In this document: in pieces, positions 1 through 9,559 of the stretch
How positions within the stretch are numbered: position 1 is the first letter of the stretch
Layout of the letters: each line of letters starts with the position of its first letter
DNA from: Solea solea
Lineage: Eukaryota; Chordata; Actinopteri; Pleuronectiformes; Soleidae
Assembly (NCBI RefSeq): GCF_958295425.1
Contig: NC_081142.1
Location: forward strand, 29,855,649 to 29,919,648
Direction of reading: 5' to 3'
Length of the DNA: 64,000 nt
Position numbers and translations under genes: made by a program
Notes under the pieces: model-generated
The model's input: the letters and a program-made list of their open reading frames with translations, nothing else
Database searches by the model: none
Told to the model about the DNA's origin: nothing

Positions 1-39
1 CCTTGCAGCACATAATCTCTCCAACCACAATGTCAACCG

Positions 40-86
40 TCACTCACGAAACCCGCAGTCTGTTGACCTCGGTCTCCTCTCCACAC
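40..86 (-). other. Weak candidate downstream exon of the SGNH-like gene
   Basis: On the minus strand a good acceptor (TTTGCCTGCAG) ends at 87. From 86, in the phase left by the exon ending at 338, the frame stays open for 14 codons and ends in TGA at 42-40. A possible donor, GTGAGT, overlaps the end, so the exon could also continue elsewhere. The peptide (GVERRPRSTDCGFRE) does not resemble the expected SGNH block V. This may be chance. The rest of 87-337 is AT-rich and I see nothing coding in it. Confidence 0.2.
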
Positions 87-337
87 CTGCAGGCAAAACT
101 TTGGCAACAGGGCTACTTGCCATGCACCAGCTGTGGAGTCATTTCTATCAGTGTTGAAGCGACACTTGTGTTTTGTTCTGATTATTTTCTACTCTACTTT
201 TCCACGAAAGGCGCTTCATAAATCAAAGCTGTTATTATAATGTAATGAAAATTATATTTTCAAGCATGCAATAAGACACAATTCATTATACATGCAACTT
301 CATTTGAATTGAATTACATATTTAATTCAAGACATAC

Positions 338-1293
338 CCTTGCGTGCTGCCACGCGATGAAACTCCTGACGAAAGAGTTCCTGGAGACCTGCGTCAACGG
401 TCAGGCGTGGAGGGAAGTCCAGGACAAACACCTACATAATAAAAGTTTATTTATATAAATATTCTTCTTCAACATCCCATAAAACCACATTAATTCATTC
501 CGTATAGTGAATAGGAAATAACAAGATTAAAATAATTTTACCTTCGGCCACCGAGCGCAAGCGCTGGCAAGGAGCCTCTCGAAGTCGACCCCTGCCTCAT
601 CCACGGTCCTGCTCGCAGTCAGGTTGTTGCTGGGGGCGAGAAGACAAACAAGGTCAGGTGTCCTAGGGAGGACCGCACTCACCAACTCGGTCCTCAGGTC
701 CCTGGCACAGGCCCCAGGCGTCGACATGGCACCAAACGAAATGCCCCTCTCCGGCATCTTCACAAAGCCATCGACGATGGGCCTCAGGTGGGAGTCCCCG
801 ACAAGAAAAACAAACTGACAACACAGAAAATATTTTATAAAAGAATGAAATTGAAATAATAATTTCTCAGATCAAGTATCATGTTTGTAAATGTTACCGC
901 AACAATACCTTCTTGTCGGGTGATTCGGCCGGGATGACCAGCTTGTGGCTCCTGCCGGTGAGGGACGAAACTGGCCATCTCCTTGCGACATGGCGACGAC
1001 CTGTACCACGGCCTTGTTAAACAGACATAGAAACACACATGTTACGACTTAAAAATATTAAAACAAGAGCCCATTAATGTATAAATGCAAATAAATAAAT
1101 CAATTTTCCTCACACATTATAAAAATAAATGAATTAATGAATAAATAAATAAATAAATAAATAAATGAATGAATAATAGAGAAAAATTAGATGGCTACAT
1201 ACGTGGACAGGTGTCAACCACTGGTCGAGAAAGGCGGACCTCCATCCTCGCCCTGGCCGCCTTGGAGCGGTTGTGGCCCTTCAGACGAGGCAT
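338..1293 (-). CDS. SGNH/GDSL-hydrolase-like protein, four exons, 3' end missing
   Basis: Four exons on the minus strand join in frame with GT/AG borders: 1293-1203 (start ATG 1293-1291, donor GTATGT), 1012-909 (acceptor AACAAG, donor GTATTG), 814-542 (acceptor CAG, donor GTAAAA) and 431-338 (acceptor TAG, donor GTATGT). They encode 187 residues plus one base of the next codon. Residues 1-65 are basic (starts [20 protein letters not shown]). An SGNH fold follows: [12 protein letters not shown] at 66-77 is block I with candidate nucleophile Ser73; STPGA near 96-100 fits the block II glycine; LLAPSNNL near 123-130 fits the block III Asn region; [10 protein letters not shown] begins exon 4. The block V Asp-x-x-His is not visible, so the catalytic domain continues left of the window or is lost. 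I recall similar proteins of unknown substrate in teleost genomes. SGNH enzymes cleave esters, but activity here is inference. The start was chosen because a good acceptor (CTCGTAG) lies just upstream and the open frame runs on through three junctions. The family assignment is firmer than any function. Confidence 0.75.
1122..1176. repeat. (AAAT)n microsatellite
   Basis: AAAT/AATG tetranucleotide run with a few interruptions, inside the intron between the first two coding exons of the SGNH-like gene. Confidence 0.9.
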
Positions 1294-1379
1294 CTCCACC
1301 TAATCTACGAGACAGAAGCTCAAACAAAAAGGTGTAACAAGAATCTAATAGCAAACAGTTGTATTAAATGTACTTGTAC

Positions 1380-1429
1380 CTGTTTCTCTGAGCTCCGAAG
1401 TATCAGTCTGTGCTGTGATGATCGCCACC
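1380..1429 (-). other. Candidate non-coding 5' exon
   Basis: A 50-base segment on the minus strand is bounded by an acceptor (TTGTCAG, ending at 1430) and a donor (GTACAAG, starting at 1379). It lies just upstream of the acceptor CTCGTAG that precedes the start-codon exon of the SGNH-like gene. It does not put an in-frame ATG ahead of the chosen start. Splice signals are the only evidence; transcript data would decide it. Confidence 0.35.
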
Positions 1430-1611
1430 CTGACAAGAACAAGCACATAAGAATTGAATTAATATAACTTCAATTAAAAAAAAAAAAATCACTGGCCTTT
1501 GACTCCTGGCACTACAAAAACATTAGTTTCCGTTTTTGGAAAACTATAAAGACTCCTCTGGTCATTGTACACTGTCTGCAGTTTTAAGGATCTGTTTCGT
1601 TTTAAAACTAT

Positions 1612-1790
1612 AAAATAAAAGTACTTAAATGCACCACAGTTCAAATACACTATCATGTAAAAGTACTTAAACGCACCACAGTTTAAATACACTGCAATGT
1701 AAAAGTACTTAAATGCACCCCAGTTGCAAAAAAACCTTAAACACATCATAATTAAAATACACTACAATGTAAAAGTACTCAACCCATACT
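1612..1790. repeat. Short tandem repeat, about 42-bp unit, 3-4 copies
   Basis: AAAAGTACTTAAATGCACC followed by CAGTT, AAATACACT and ATGT recurs about every 42 bp, with the last copy most diverged. The period is a multiple of three, so the minus strand carries a spurious periodic open frame (1749-1489). The rest of 1430-2133 is AT-rich intron-like sequence apart from the inverted repeat at 1899-1958. Confidence 0.75.
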
Positions 1791-1898
1791 AAAACATACG
1801 ATTCAGCTCTAAATGCGGTGTCTACTATATACGGACATAGGAGTTTACATGCATAAAGTGCGCCTTGGCCACAATAACTCCCACGGATACATTAATCA

Positions 1899-1958
1899 TT
1901 GGCTGCCAGCCATTTTCAACGCAGTGAATTGACGTCTATAGCAGTCAATGGCAGCCAA
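1899..1958. repeat. Imperfect inverted repeat, dispersed-element fragment
   Basis: TTGGCTGCCA (1899-1908) is the exact reverse complement of TGGCAGCCAA (1949-1958). A second pair, ATTGAC (1928-1933) and GTCAAT (1944-1949), nests inside. The sequence around GACGTCTATAGCAGTCAATGG is of a kind I recall as dispersed in fish genomes. It is probably the remnant of a small non-autonomous element; the family was not determined. Confidence 0.55.
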
Positions 1959-2133
1959 CGAGTTAAATCACAGAGAGATTATGATGAAAGGTAATAGAGT
2001 CACAACAGAAACTAACAGAAGTAAATCTCTCAACAGGTTCACATCCCAATAAGCCCTTGACAGTAACAGTAAAAAATGAAATATACATAAAAATTAGATC
2101 ACACCCGTTATTGAACTGAAATAATAAACTTAC

Positions 2134-2240
2134 ATTCAGCAGTGACGCACACTGACACGGCAGCGCTGCATGATGAGCATCAGCGAGTGACTAAAGTAAA
2201 GCTGCGCTGCTGAGACTACATGAACCGGAATGCTTTGCGC
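2134..2240 (-). promoter_or_regulatory. Candidate promoter and first exon of the SGNH-like gene
   Basis: This patch is GC-richer than its surroundings and ends at a consensus donor, GTAAGT (2133-2128, minus). On the plus strand at 2215-2233 lies ACTACATGAACCGGAATGC. It matches 14 of 19 positions of the ACTACA...CCAGAATGC promoter element bound by ZNF143-type factors. Flanking CpGs include GCGCGC. On the minus strand this fits a short 5' UTR exon feeding the exons at 1429-1380 and 1293-1203. Alternatively it is an internal exon, because a pyrimidine-rich tract ending TTTAAG lies just upstream on that strand. Confidence 0.4.
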
Positions 2241-2278
2241 GCTTAAAGTAACACAGAAAAGAAAAAAACCCAACCACG

Positions 2279-5057
2279 ACTTTAAGATAAACTCGGATTA
2301 AAATTCAACAAACAAACATTAAACTGAAAAGCAGCTACTTCCCACACAATATTCAAACAATTTCAAATGAAACGGCCACATTAAAAGTGCATTTCACACA
2401 CGCACGCACACACACGCATACAAAATACGAAGCCCGCGAAGCGAAAAAAAAAACACACACACACCAAAGTCTGACTCTATCACGAATTTAAGATAAAGTC
2501 GGATTACAATTTCATAAAACACACATTAAACTGAAAAGCAGCTACTTCACACACAATATTACACTATTTTCAAATGAAACAGCCACATTAAAAGTGCATT
2601 TCACACACGCACGCACACACACGCATACAAAAACGAAGCCCGCGAAGCGAAAAAAAAAACACACACACCAAAGTCTGACTCTATCACGAATTTAAGATAA
2701 AGTCGGATTACAATTCCATAACACACACATTAAACTGAAAAGCAGCTACTTCCCACACAATATTAAAACAATTTCAAATGAAACAGCCACATTAAAAGTG
2801 CATTTCACACACGCACGCACACACACGCATACAAAAACGAAGCCCGCGAAGCGAAAAAAAAAACACACACACACCAAAGTCTGACTCTATCACGAATTTA
2901 AGATAAAGTCGGATTACAATTCCATAACACACACATTAAACTGAAAAGCAGCTACTTCACACACAATATTACACTATTTTCAAATGAAACAGCCACATTG
3001 AAAGTGCATTTCACACACGCACGCACACACACGCATACAAAAACGAAGCCCGCGAAGCAAAAAAAACCACACACACACACCAAAGTCTGACTCTATCACG
3101 AATTTAAGATAAAGTCGGATTACAATTCCATAACACACACATTAAACTGAAAAGCAGCTACTTCACACACAATATTAAAACAATTTCAAATGAAACAGCC
3201 ACATTAAAAGTGCATTTCACACACGCACGCACACACACGCATACAAAAACGAAGCCCTCGAAGCGAAAAAAAAAACACACACACACCAAAGTCTGACTCT
3301 ATCACGAATTTAAGATAAAGTCGGATTACAATTCCATAACACAATTAAACTGAAAAGCAGCTACTTCACACACAATATTACACTATTTTCAAATGAAACA
3401 GCCACATTAAAAGTGCATTTCACACACGCACGCACACACACGCATACACAAACGAAGCCAGCGAAGCTAAAAAAACAACACACACACACCAAAGTCTGAC
3501 TCTATCACGAATTTAAGATAAAGTCGGATTACAATTCCATAACACACACATTAAACTGAAAAGCAGCTACTTCCCACACAATATTAAAACAATTTCAAAT
3601 GAAACGGCCACATTAAAAGTGCATTTCACACAAGCACGCACACACACGCATACAAAAAGGAAGCCCGCAAAGCCAAAAAAAAACCACACACACACCAAAG
3701 TCTGACTCTATCACGAATTTAAGATAAAGTCGGATTACAATTCCATAACACACACATTAAACTGAAAAGCAGCTACTTCACACACAATATTACACTATTT
3801 TCAAATAAAACAGCCACATTAAAAGTGCATTTCACACACGCACGCACACACACGCATACAAAAACGAAGCCAGCGAAGCGAAAAAAAAAAACACACACAC
3901 ACCAAAGTCTGACTCTATCACGAATTTAAGATAAAGTCGGATTACAATTCCATAACACACACATTAAACTGAAAAGCAGCTACTTCACACACAATATTAA
4001 AACAATTTCAAATGAAACGGCCACATTAAAAGTGCATTTCACACACGCACGCACACACACACATACAAAAACGAAGCCCGCAAAGCGAAAAAAAAAAACA
4101 CACACACACCAAAGTCTGACTCTATCACGAATTTAAGATAAAGTCGGATTACAATTCCATAACACAATTAAACTGAAAAGCAGCTACTTCACACACAATA
4201 TTACACTATTTTCAAATGAAACAGCCACATTAAAAGTGCATTTCACACACGCACGCACACACACGCATACACAAACGAAGCCAGCGAAGCTAAAAAAACA
4301 ACACACACACACCAAAGTCTGACTCTATCACGAATTTAAGATAAAGTCAGATTACAATTCCATAACACACACATTAAACTGAAAAGCAGCTACTTCACAC
4401 ACAATATTACACTATTTTCAAATGAAACAGCCACATTAAAAGTGCATTTCACACACGCACGCACACACACGCATACACAAACGAAGCCAGCGAAGCGAAA
4501 AAAAAAACACACACACACCAAAGTCTGACTCTATCACGAATTTAAGATAAAGTCGGATTACAATTCCATAACACACACATTAAACTGAAAAGCAGCTACT
4601 TCACACACAATATTACACTATTTTCAAATGAAACAGCCACATTAAAAGTGCATTTCACACACGCACGCACACACACGCATACACAAACGAAGCCAGCGAA
4701 GCGAAAAAAAAAACACACACACACCAAAGTCTGACTCTATCACGAATTTAAGATAAAGTCGGATTACAATTCCATAACACACACATTAAACTGAAAAGCA
4801 GCTACTTCACACACAATATTACACTATTTTCAAATGAAACAGCCACATTAAAAGTGCATTTCACACACGCACGCACACACACGCATACACAAACGAAGCC
4901 AGCGAAGCGAAAAAAAAAAACACACACACACCAAAGTCTGACTCTATCACGAATTTAAGATAAAGTCGGATTACAATTCCATAACACACACATTAAACTG
5001 AAAAGCAGCTACTTCACACACAATATTACACTATTTTCAAATGAAACAGCCACATTA
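2279..5057 (+). repeat. 206-bp tandem array, 14 units
   Basis: The marker GCAGCTACTT recurs at 2331, 2538, 2742, 2948, 3154, 3357, 3563, 3769, 3976, 4180, 4386, 4592, 4798 and 5005, spaced 203-207 bp. Each unit holds AATTTAAGATAAAGTCGG, a (CA)n stretch, an A-run of about nine bases and AAAAGTGCATTTCACACACG. Two unit types differ just after the marker: A has ATATTAAAACAATTTC and B has ATATTACACTATTTTC. Order is A-B five times (2331-4180), then B four times. The left edge degrades into the candidate promoter near 2240. The right edge ends at about 5057, where AAAAGTGCATT becomes AAAGCACATTACT. Sequence between 5057 and 5131 is CA-rich. Confidence 0.95.
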
Positions 5058-5130
5058 AAGCACATTACTCTCACACGCACACACGCGCACACACACAAAA
5101 CCAAATTACTTATTAAATAAGATAACTCAC

Positions 5131-5251
5131 CAGTTGTTGAGCTGAAGAAAGTCGTCAATAGATCCTGTAATGTCCTCAAACGAAGTAGATATGATGAAAT
5201 GGTCCAAAAAGGTATTCCAAAGTCTCGAACAAAGTAATCCAACAAATTCAA
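5131..5251 (-). CDS. Candidate first coding exon, unknown protein, downstream of a TATA promoter
   Basis: On the minus strand an ATG at 5251-5249 opens 40 codons that end at 5131, one base into the next codon, followed at once by a strong donor, GTGAGT (5130-5125). The peptide begins MNLLDYFVRDFGIPFWTISS and ends with TTFFSSTT. It is hydrophobic and leucine-rich and I recognise no domain. A TATAAATA box lies about 55 bases upstream. If real, its intron would contain the whole 206-bp array. Joining it to the exon at 1429-1380 stays open through that exon but does not enter the SGNH-like frame, so the two may be separate transcripts or this may be an untranslated leader. Splice and promoter signals are clear; coding status is uncertain. 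Confidence 0.35.
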
Positions 5252-5305
5252 TGCCTTTCACAGAATCTGCTAGAGCAAGGGTCTGCAGTCGAGGGGGGTC
5301 CAGGT

Positions 5306-5346
5306 TATTTATAGTAGGGAGGCGGGAGCTTCAAGCATTGACCAAT
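5306..5346 (-). promoter_or_regulatory. TATA/GC/CCAAT core promoter, minus strand
   Basis: Read on the minus strand in order: an inverted CCAAT box (ATTGG, 5346-5342), a GC-rich CTCCCGCCTCCC block (about 5328-5317) and TATAAATA (5313-5306). Spacing fits a polymerase II core promoter with a start near 5280, about 30 bases above the candidate ATG at 5251. Just upstream CACAGTG (5347-5353) and CACTGTG (5357-5363) form a perfect 7-bp dyad around TGA. Motif reading only. Confidence 0.5.
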
Positions 5347-5830
5347 CACAGTGTGACACTGTGGTGGTGTGATGATTGAGCACCACACCCTCTGCCACAC
5401 ACATACAGAGAGAGTGAAGATTGAACGCCACACCCTCTGCAGCACACACACACACACACACACACAGAGCCAATTACACACACACACATATACACACACA
5501 CACATACCTCTGCCTAACTTTCACAGAAACTTCTAGAAGCTTCAAGCCTTGACCAATCACAGTGGGACACTGTGGTGTTGTGATGATTTGAACACCACAC
5601 CCTCTGCCACACACACACACACAGAGTGAAGATTGAACACCACACCCTCTGCCACTCACACACAGAGCCAATTACACACACGCACATACCTCTGCCTAAC
5701 TTTCACAGAAACTGCTAGAAGCTTCAAGCCTTGACCAATCACAGTGTGACACTGTGGTGTTGTGATGATTTGAACACCACACCCTCTGCCACACACATAC
5801 AGGGAGACAATTACACACACACACCTGCAG
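5335..5830. repeat. CA-rich tandem repeat, about 180-210-bp unit, three copies
   Basis: GCTTCAAGC, then TTGACCAATCACAGTG, then ACACTGTGG, GATGATT and CACCACACCCTCTGCC recurs, with GACCAATCAC at 5340, 5551 and 5733. Long (CA)n tracts separate the blocks (e.g. 5444-5466, 5477-5508, 5611-5623). Open frames on the minus strand here are VCVCVC-type low-complexity products of (CA)n, not genes. Only the copy nearest 5310 has a TATA box beside its CCAAT block. Confidence 0.85.
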
Positions 5831-6184
5831 TTCTCCCAAACCTCTGAGAAGCAGAGAAAACAGCATGTTTTAAAGTTGTCATATTTCAAGAACGGTTGAT
5901 GATAGTGATAAAAATTTTGGTTTGTGAGCGTCAGGAGGCTTTTAGCAACTCCCACATTTAAATGTTTGACAAATTGGCGTGAATTGAAGGAGAAATCACA
6001 GTTTTAAAATCACCCTCGGGTTGATTTTTTGCCAAACTCTCAAGCAGACTTTTAACATGGGAGTCTATGGGAGCTGTGACCAGAACTCTCTGTGCTTTGA
6101 GGTGATTTTAAGAAAAAGTACAAGTCATATGAAAATGAAAACACACACAGAGTTATTTAATATATATTTGCGCGTTTCGCCGCT
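5831..6184. other. Non-coding spacer, dispersed-repeat-like
   Basis: AT-rich sequence between the CA-rich repeats and the first ACAGGAAGT array. It holds GGGAGTCTATGGGAGC near 6059-6074, a phrase I recall from dispersed fish repeats. I see no supported gene. Confidence 0.5.
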
Positions 6185-6735
6185 AAACAGGAAGTGCCCT
6201 GTAACTTCACCAAAAATTTACCGATTGGCCCAAAACTTGTTATGTGAGACCAAGGACCCACCCTGAACACGTCTGCAAGACATGACCTGCACACAGGAAG
6301 TAGGTCACCCTAACAGGAAGTGCCCTGTCATTTGCCCGTACATTGACCAATCGACCTGAAACTTGATATGTGAGATCATGGGCCCTCCCTGAACACGTCT
6401 GCAAGACATCACCTGCACACAGGAAGTAGGTCGCCCGAAACAGGAAGTGCTCTTTAACGTCGCCAAACATTGACCAATCGACCCAAAACTTGATATGTGA
6501 GACCAAGGGCCCGCCCTGAACATGTTTGCAAACCATGACCTGCACACAGGAAGTAGGTCTTCCCAGACAGGAAGTGACCCGTAACATTGCCATACGTCGA
6601 CCAATCTGCACTAAACTTCACATGCGAGATAAGGAACCCGGCCAGAGCCCACGTTATACATGACATGCCGGTAGAGGGTGGCAGCCGCGAGGTCCCGTAC
6701 AACGCTGCTCGCAGCTTTAATTATTATTATTATTT
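6185..6735. repeat. Tandem array of about 123-bp units with paired ACAGGAAGT, first copy
   Basis: About three and a half units. Each has AACAGGAAGTGCCCTGT, ATTGACCAATC, AAACTTGATATGTGAGA, CCCTGAACACGTCTGCAAG and CACACAGGAAGTAGGTC. The block ends with ACAACGCTGCTCGCAGC and a TTA run (6716-6735), which looks like the end of a dispersed element inserted at TTA repeats. Because 123 is divisible by three, several minus-strand frames stay open at once, which argues against coding. Confidence 0.85.
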
Positions 6736-7249
6736 TCTTTCTCTCCACGGGATCTTGAATTTGACCCCCTGAACCTGCGTGAAAACGGACGAAAATTGGC
6801 ACGCACATCAGAACTGCCGAAAAATTCGATAAAATTGTGGAATTGCGAAAAACCAATGCAAAATGGCTCAGTAGCGCCCCCACAGGTCATGTCTATGGAG
6901 CAGGCAAAATTTAGTTTCACCGAATTTCCCGAAACTCGGCAGGGTGATTGTTCGGCGCAAGCCGAACAAAAATTCCTTTTGACACCATGACCTCGACTCA
7001 ACAGGAAGTCGGCCATCTTGGATTTGGCGTCCATCTTGGCGTTTTACAAGTTTCGTAACTGAACGAACTTGTCTGAGGGCGTTCATCGTAGCAACGCGGA
7101 AAACACGTCAAATTGTTCCAGACCCATCCAAGATCTAAAGTTATAGGAAACTTTCGCAGATTCAAAAGGGCGTGGCCACGGCAGCCATCGGAATTTTGGC
7201 GAATTTCGGCGGCTCGCCACGAAACAACACGTGTGCTATAACTTCGCCA
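6736..7249. repeat. Dispersed repeat segment between the two 123-bp arrays
   Basis: Unique-looking sequence with fish-repeat character (CGAAAATTGGCACGCACATC, GTAGCGCCCCCACAGG). It contains two CCATCTTGG sequences in the 7013-7040 stretch, related to the CCGCCATCTTGG of the macrosatellite downstream. Open frames on both strands overlap one another and have no recognisable domain. No gene is supported. Confidence 0.5.
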
Positions 7250-7917
7250 TACTTTGGCCTATCCACACGAAACTTCATACGTGACTCGAGACCCCGCCCC
7301 TGAACACGTCTACGAATGCGAACTTGACCCCAACACCATGTCGGCCATTTTGATTATCGCGTTTCGCCACTTAACAGGAAGTGCCCTGTAAATCACCCAA
7401 AAATTTCCCGATTGACCCAAAACTTGATATGTGAGACCATGTGCCCACCCTGAACACATCTGCAAGACATGACCTGCACACAGGAAGTAGGTCGCCCGAA
7501 ACAGGAAGTGCCCTGTCATTAGCCAAACATTGACCAATCGGCCCGAAACTTGATATGTGGTACCAAGGGCCCACCCTGAACACATCTGCAAGACATCACC
7601 TGCACACAGGAAGTAGATTGTCTGAAACAGGAAGTGCCCTTTAACTCCGCCAAACATTGACCAATCGGCCCAAAACTTGACATGTGAGACCAAGGGCCCG
7701 CCCTGAACATGTTTGCAAACCATGACCTGCACACAGGAAGTAGGTCTCCCAGACAGGAAGTGACCCGTAACATTGCCATACGTCGACCAATCTGCACTAA
7801 ACTTCACATGCGAGATAAGGAACCCAGCCAGAGCCCATGTTATACATGACATGCCGGTAGAGGGTGGCGGCCGCGAGGTCCCGTACAACGCTGCTTGCAG
7901 CTTTAATTATTATTATT
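7250..7917. repeat. Tandem array of about 123-bp units, second copy
   Basis: Four to five units of the same family as 6185-6610, with AACAGGAAGT at 7374, 7501 and 7626 and ACACAGGAAGTAG between them. It ends like the first copy with ACAACGCTGCTTGCAGC followed by TTA repeats. The last 200 bp are almost identical to the end of the first copy. A 192-residue open frame on the minus strand (7888-7310) has a 41-residue period that mirrors the DNA period and is not considered a gene. Confidence 0.85.
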
Positions 7918-8018
7918 AGGGTTCGAGCAACAAGGTTGCAAGAACCCTATTGAAACTGGAAGGATTATTATTATTATTATTATTATTAGGGTTCGAGCAA
8001 CAAGGTTGCAAGAACCCT
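7918..8018. mobile_element. Two hairpin-type element ends in TTA runs
   Basis: Two identical 31-bp inverted repeats (7918-7948 and 7988-8018) have arms AGGGTTCGAGCAAC and GTTGCAAGAACCCT around a short loop, each followed by ATTGAAA and a TTA run. They look like the 5' hairpin of a non-autonomous element of fish type that targets TTA repeats. The pair suggests one copy inserted into another or tandem duplication of the end. The element family was not identified. Confidence 0.6.
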
Positions 8019-8019
8019 A

Positions 8020-8033
8020 TTGAAATGCAAAAG

Positions 8034-8066
<33 letters not shown>
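8020..8066. repeat. (TTA)n microsatellite
   Basis: Run of about eleven TTA units after the second hairpin. The macrosatellite starts immediately after it. Shorter TTA/CTT runs precede the later units at the same relative place. Confidence 0.85.
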
Positions 8067-8067
<1 letters not shown>

Positions 8068-8848
8068 CTAAAAGTAAATCGCATTTTTGAGGCCTTTCCC
8101 ATACCCCAAAACTCACAGATTTTTGTGACCGCATCAATCCTGGTGTAAATTTACGTCTGAAAGTCGTTCGGGGAAAATGCGTGGAAAATTGGAAGTGGGA
8201 GGGGCTAAAAAGTCACGCAAAAAACTTCTATTAGGTCAACTCATGTCGGGTTTAACGTATGTGAACGAAACTTGGTACACACGTTCATTAGGTGGGGACG
8301 GTCAAAAAAGTCGATGACGACTTTCCCGTGAAACCTACAGGAAATCCGCCATCTTGGGTTGATTGGCGATTTTTGGGCGATTTTGGCGAATTCGCAGCAA
8401 TGGTATTTGAACTAACTCCTCCTAGAGTTTTCGTGCGATCACCTTCAAACTTGGTGAGGTCCCTGTGGACCAGTTGAGGAGCTCACCGTATCAAAAGTTT
8501 TTTCAAATGTCGCACGGCGCACGAGATAGGGGGCAGCAAAGTTCGTGATGTTTCTGATGTTTCGCATCAGAAAAACAAAACTCTTATAACTTTGCGATGG
8601 AAGGTCCGATCCGAACCAAACTTGCTACCATTGATGATGGGCCATGGCTGAAGACGTCTATGAAAAAACGGTGAAGTTTGAAAACAGCGCCTCCTTGTGG
8701 TGAAAGAAAATACACAAAAAAAAAGTTTTTTTACGATTTCGGGAATAACTTTTACACAGATAATCGTACCGCACTCAAAATTGGTGACAACAGTCAAAAC
8801 ACATGGTAGATGATGCGTGATCAATATGACGACAAATCGTTTAACGGT

Positions 8849-8862
8849 GTTGCCATGGCAAC
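8849..8862. promoter_or_regulatory. RFX X-box-like palindrome (first of seven)
   Basis: GTTGCCATGGCAAC is a perfect dyad and matches the best RFX-family site. It is repeated at the same place in units 2-6 (11269, 13696, 16240, 18655, 20825) and with one change in unit 7 (23242). Confidence 0.5.
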
Positions 8863-9003
8863 GACGCAAAGTCGGATTTTCTGGACAAAAAATCAAACTG
8901 CTACAACTTCGCGAATCCTGGTCCGATCTGAACCAAAGTTGCTAGGATTGATGATAGTCCAGCCCTAAAGACGTCTATATGAAAATATTCAATTTCGAAA
9001 ACA

Positions 9004-9017
9004 GCGCCCCCTGGTGA
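9004..9017 (-). promoter_or_regulatory. CTCF-like site (representative of 28)
   Basis: AGCGCCCCCTGGTG is the reverse complement of the conserved CTCF core CACCAGGGGGCGCT. Four related sites per unit end modules Y1-Y4; Y2 and Y4 are the closest matches, and Y1 (CTCCTTGTGG) and Y3 (CTCCTGGTGG) are weaker. All point the same way. Confidence 0.5.
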
Positions 9018-9559
9018 CAGCAGACAATATGACAGCTTGTATTTCAATTATCTCCTCCTAGAGCTTTTGTGCGATCACCTTCAAACTTGGTGAGATCAAT
9101 GTGGACGAGTTGAGCTTCAAAAGTTATCAAAAGCTTTTTAAAATATTGTATGGCGTACGAGATAGGGGGCGCCAAAATTGGAGATAATAATAATTTTTCA
9201 TAACAGACAATGAAACTCTTATAACTTCGCGATGGAAGGTCTGATCCCAACCAAACTTGCTATTGTTGATGATGGTTAGTTGCTGAAGACGACTATGTTG
9301 CTGAAACGGTACATTTTGAAAACAGCGCCTCCTGGTGGTGGTAGAAAATTCTAAAAAAACAAACTGTTACAACTTTGCCAATCCTGGTCCGATCTGAACC
9401 AAACTTGCAAGGATTGATGACAGTCCGGCCCTGAACACGTCTATATGAAAATATTCATTTTCAAATACAGCGCCCCCTGGTGACAGCAGACAGAATTACA
9501 TTTATAGTTTTTGATGCTGCTCCAACAGGGATTGTTGTATCCACTTGAAACTTAGTATG

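Noticed and set aside
527..818. Plus-strand open frame 624-818 opposite the SGNH exon
   Set aside because: It overlaps antisense to a well-supported exon and has no recognisable domain.
5305..5955. Cys/Val-rich minus-strand open frames
   Set aside because: VCVCVC stretches are translations of (CA)n microsatellites.
7310..7888. 192-residue minus-strand open frame with a 41-residue repeat
   Set aside because: The period equals the 123-bp DNA repeat, a second frame over the same DNA is also open, and the codon content looks like random repeat DNA. No domain is recognisable.
8567..8896. 109-residue minus-strand open frame repeated in six macrosatellite units (shortened in unit 7)
   Set aside because: Unit DNA is nearly identical throughout, so an open frame is expected to recur. 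Differences between copies are largely amino-acid-changing, unit 7 has lost part of it, and there is no family resemblance.
9044..9250. 68-residue minus-strand open frame repeated in all units
   Set aside because: Same reasoning; it spans the X/Y module boundary and contains no known motif.
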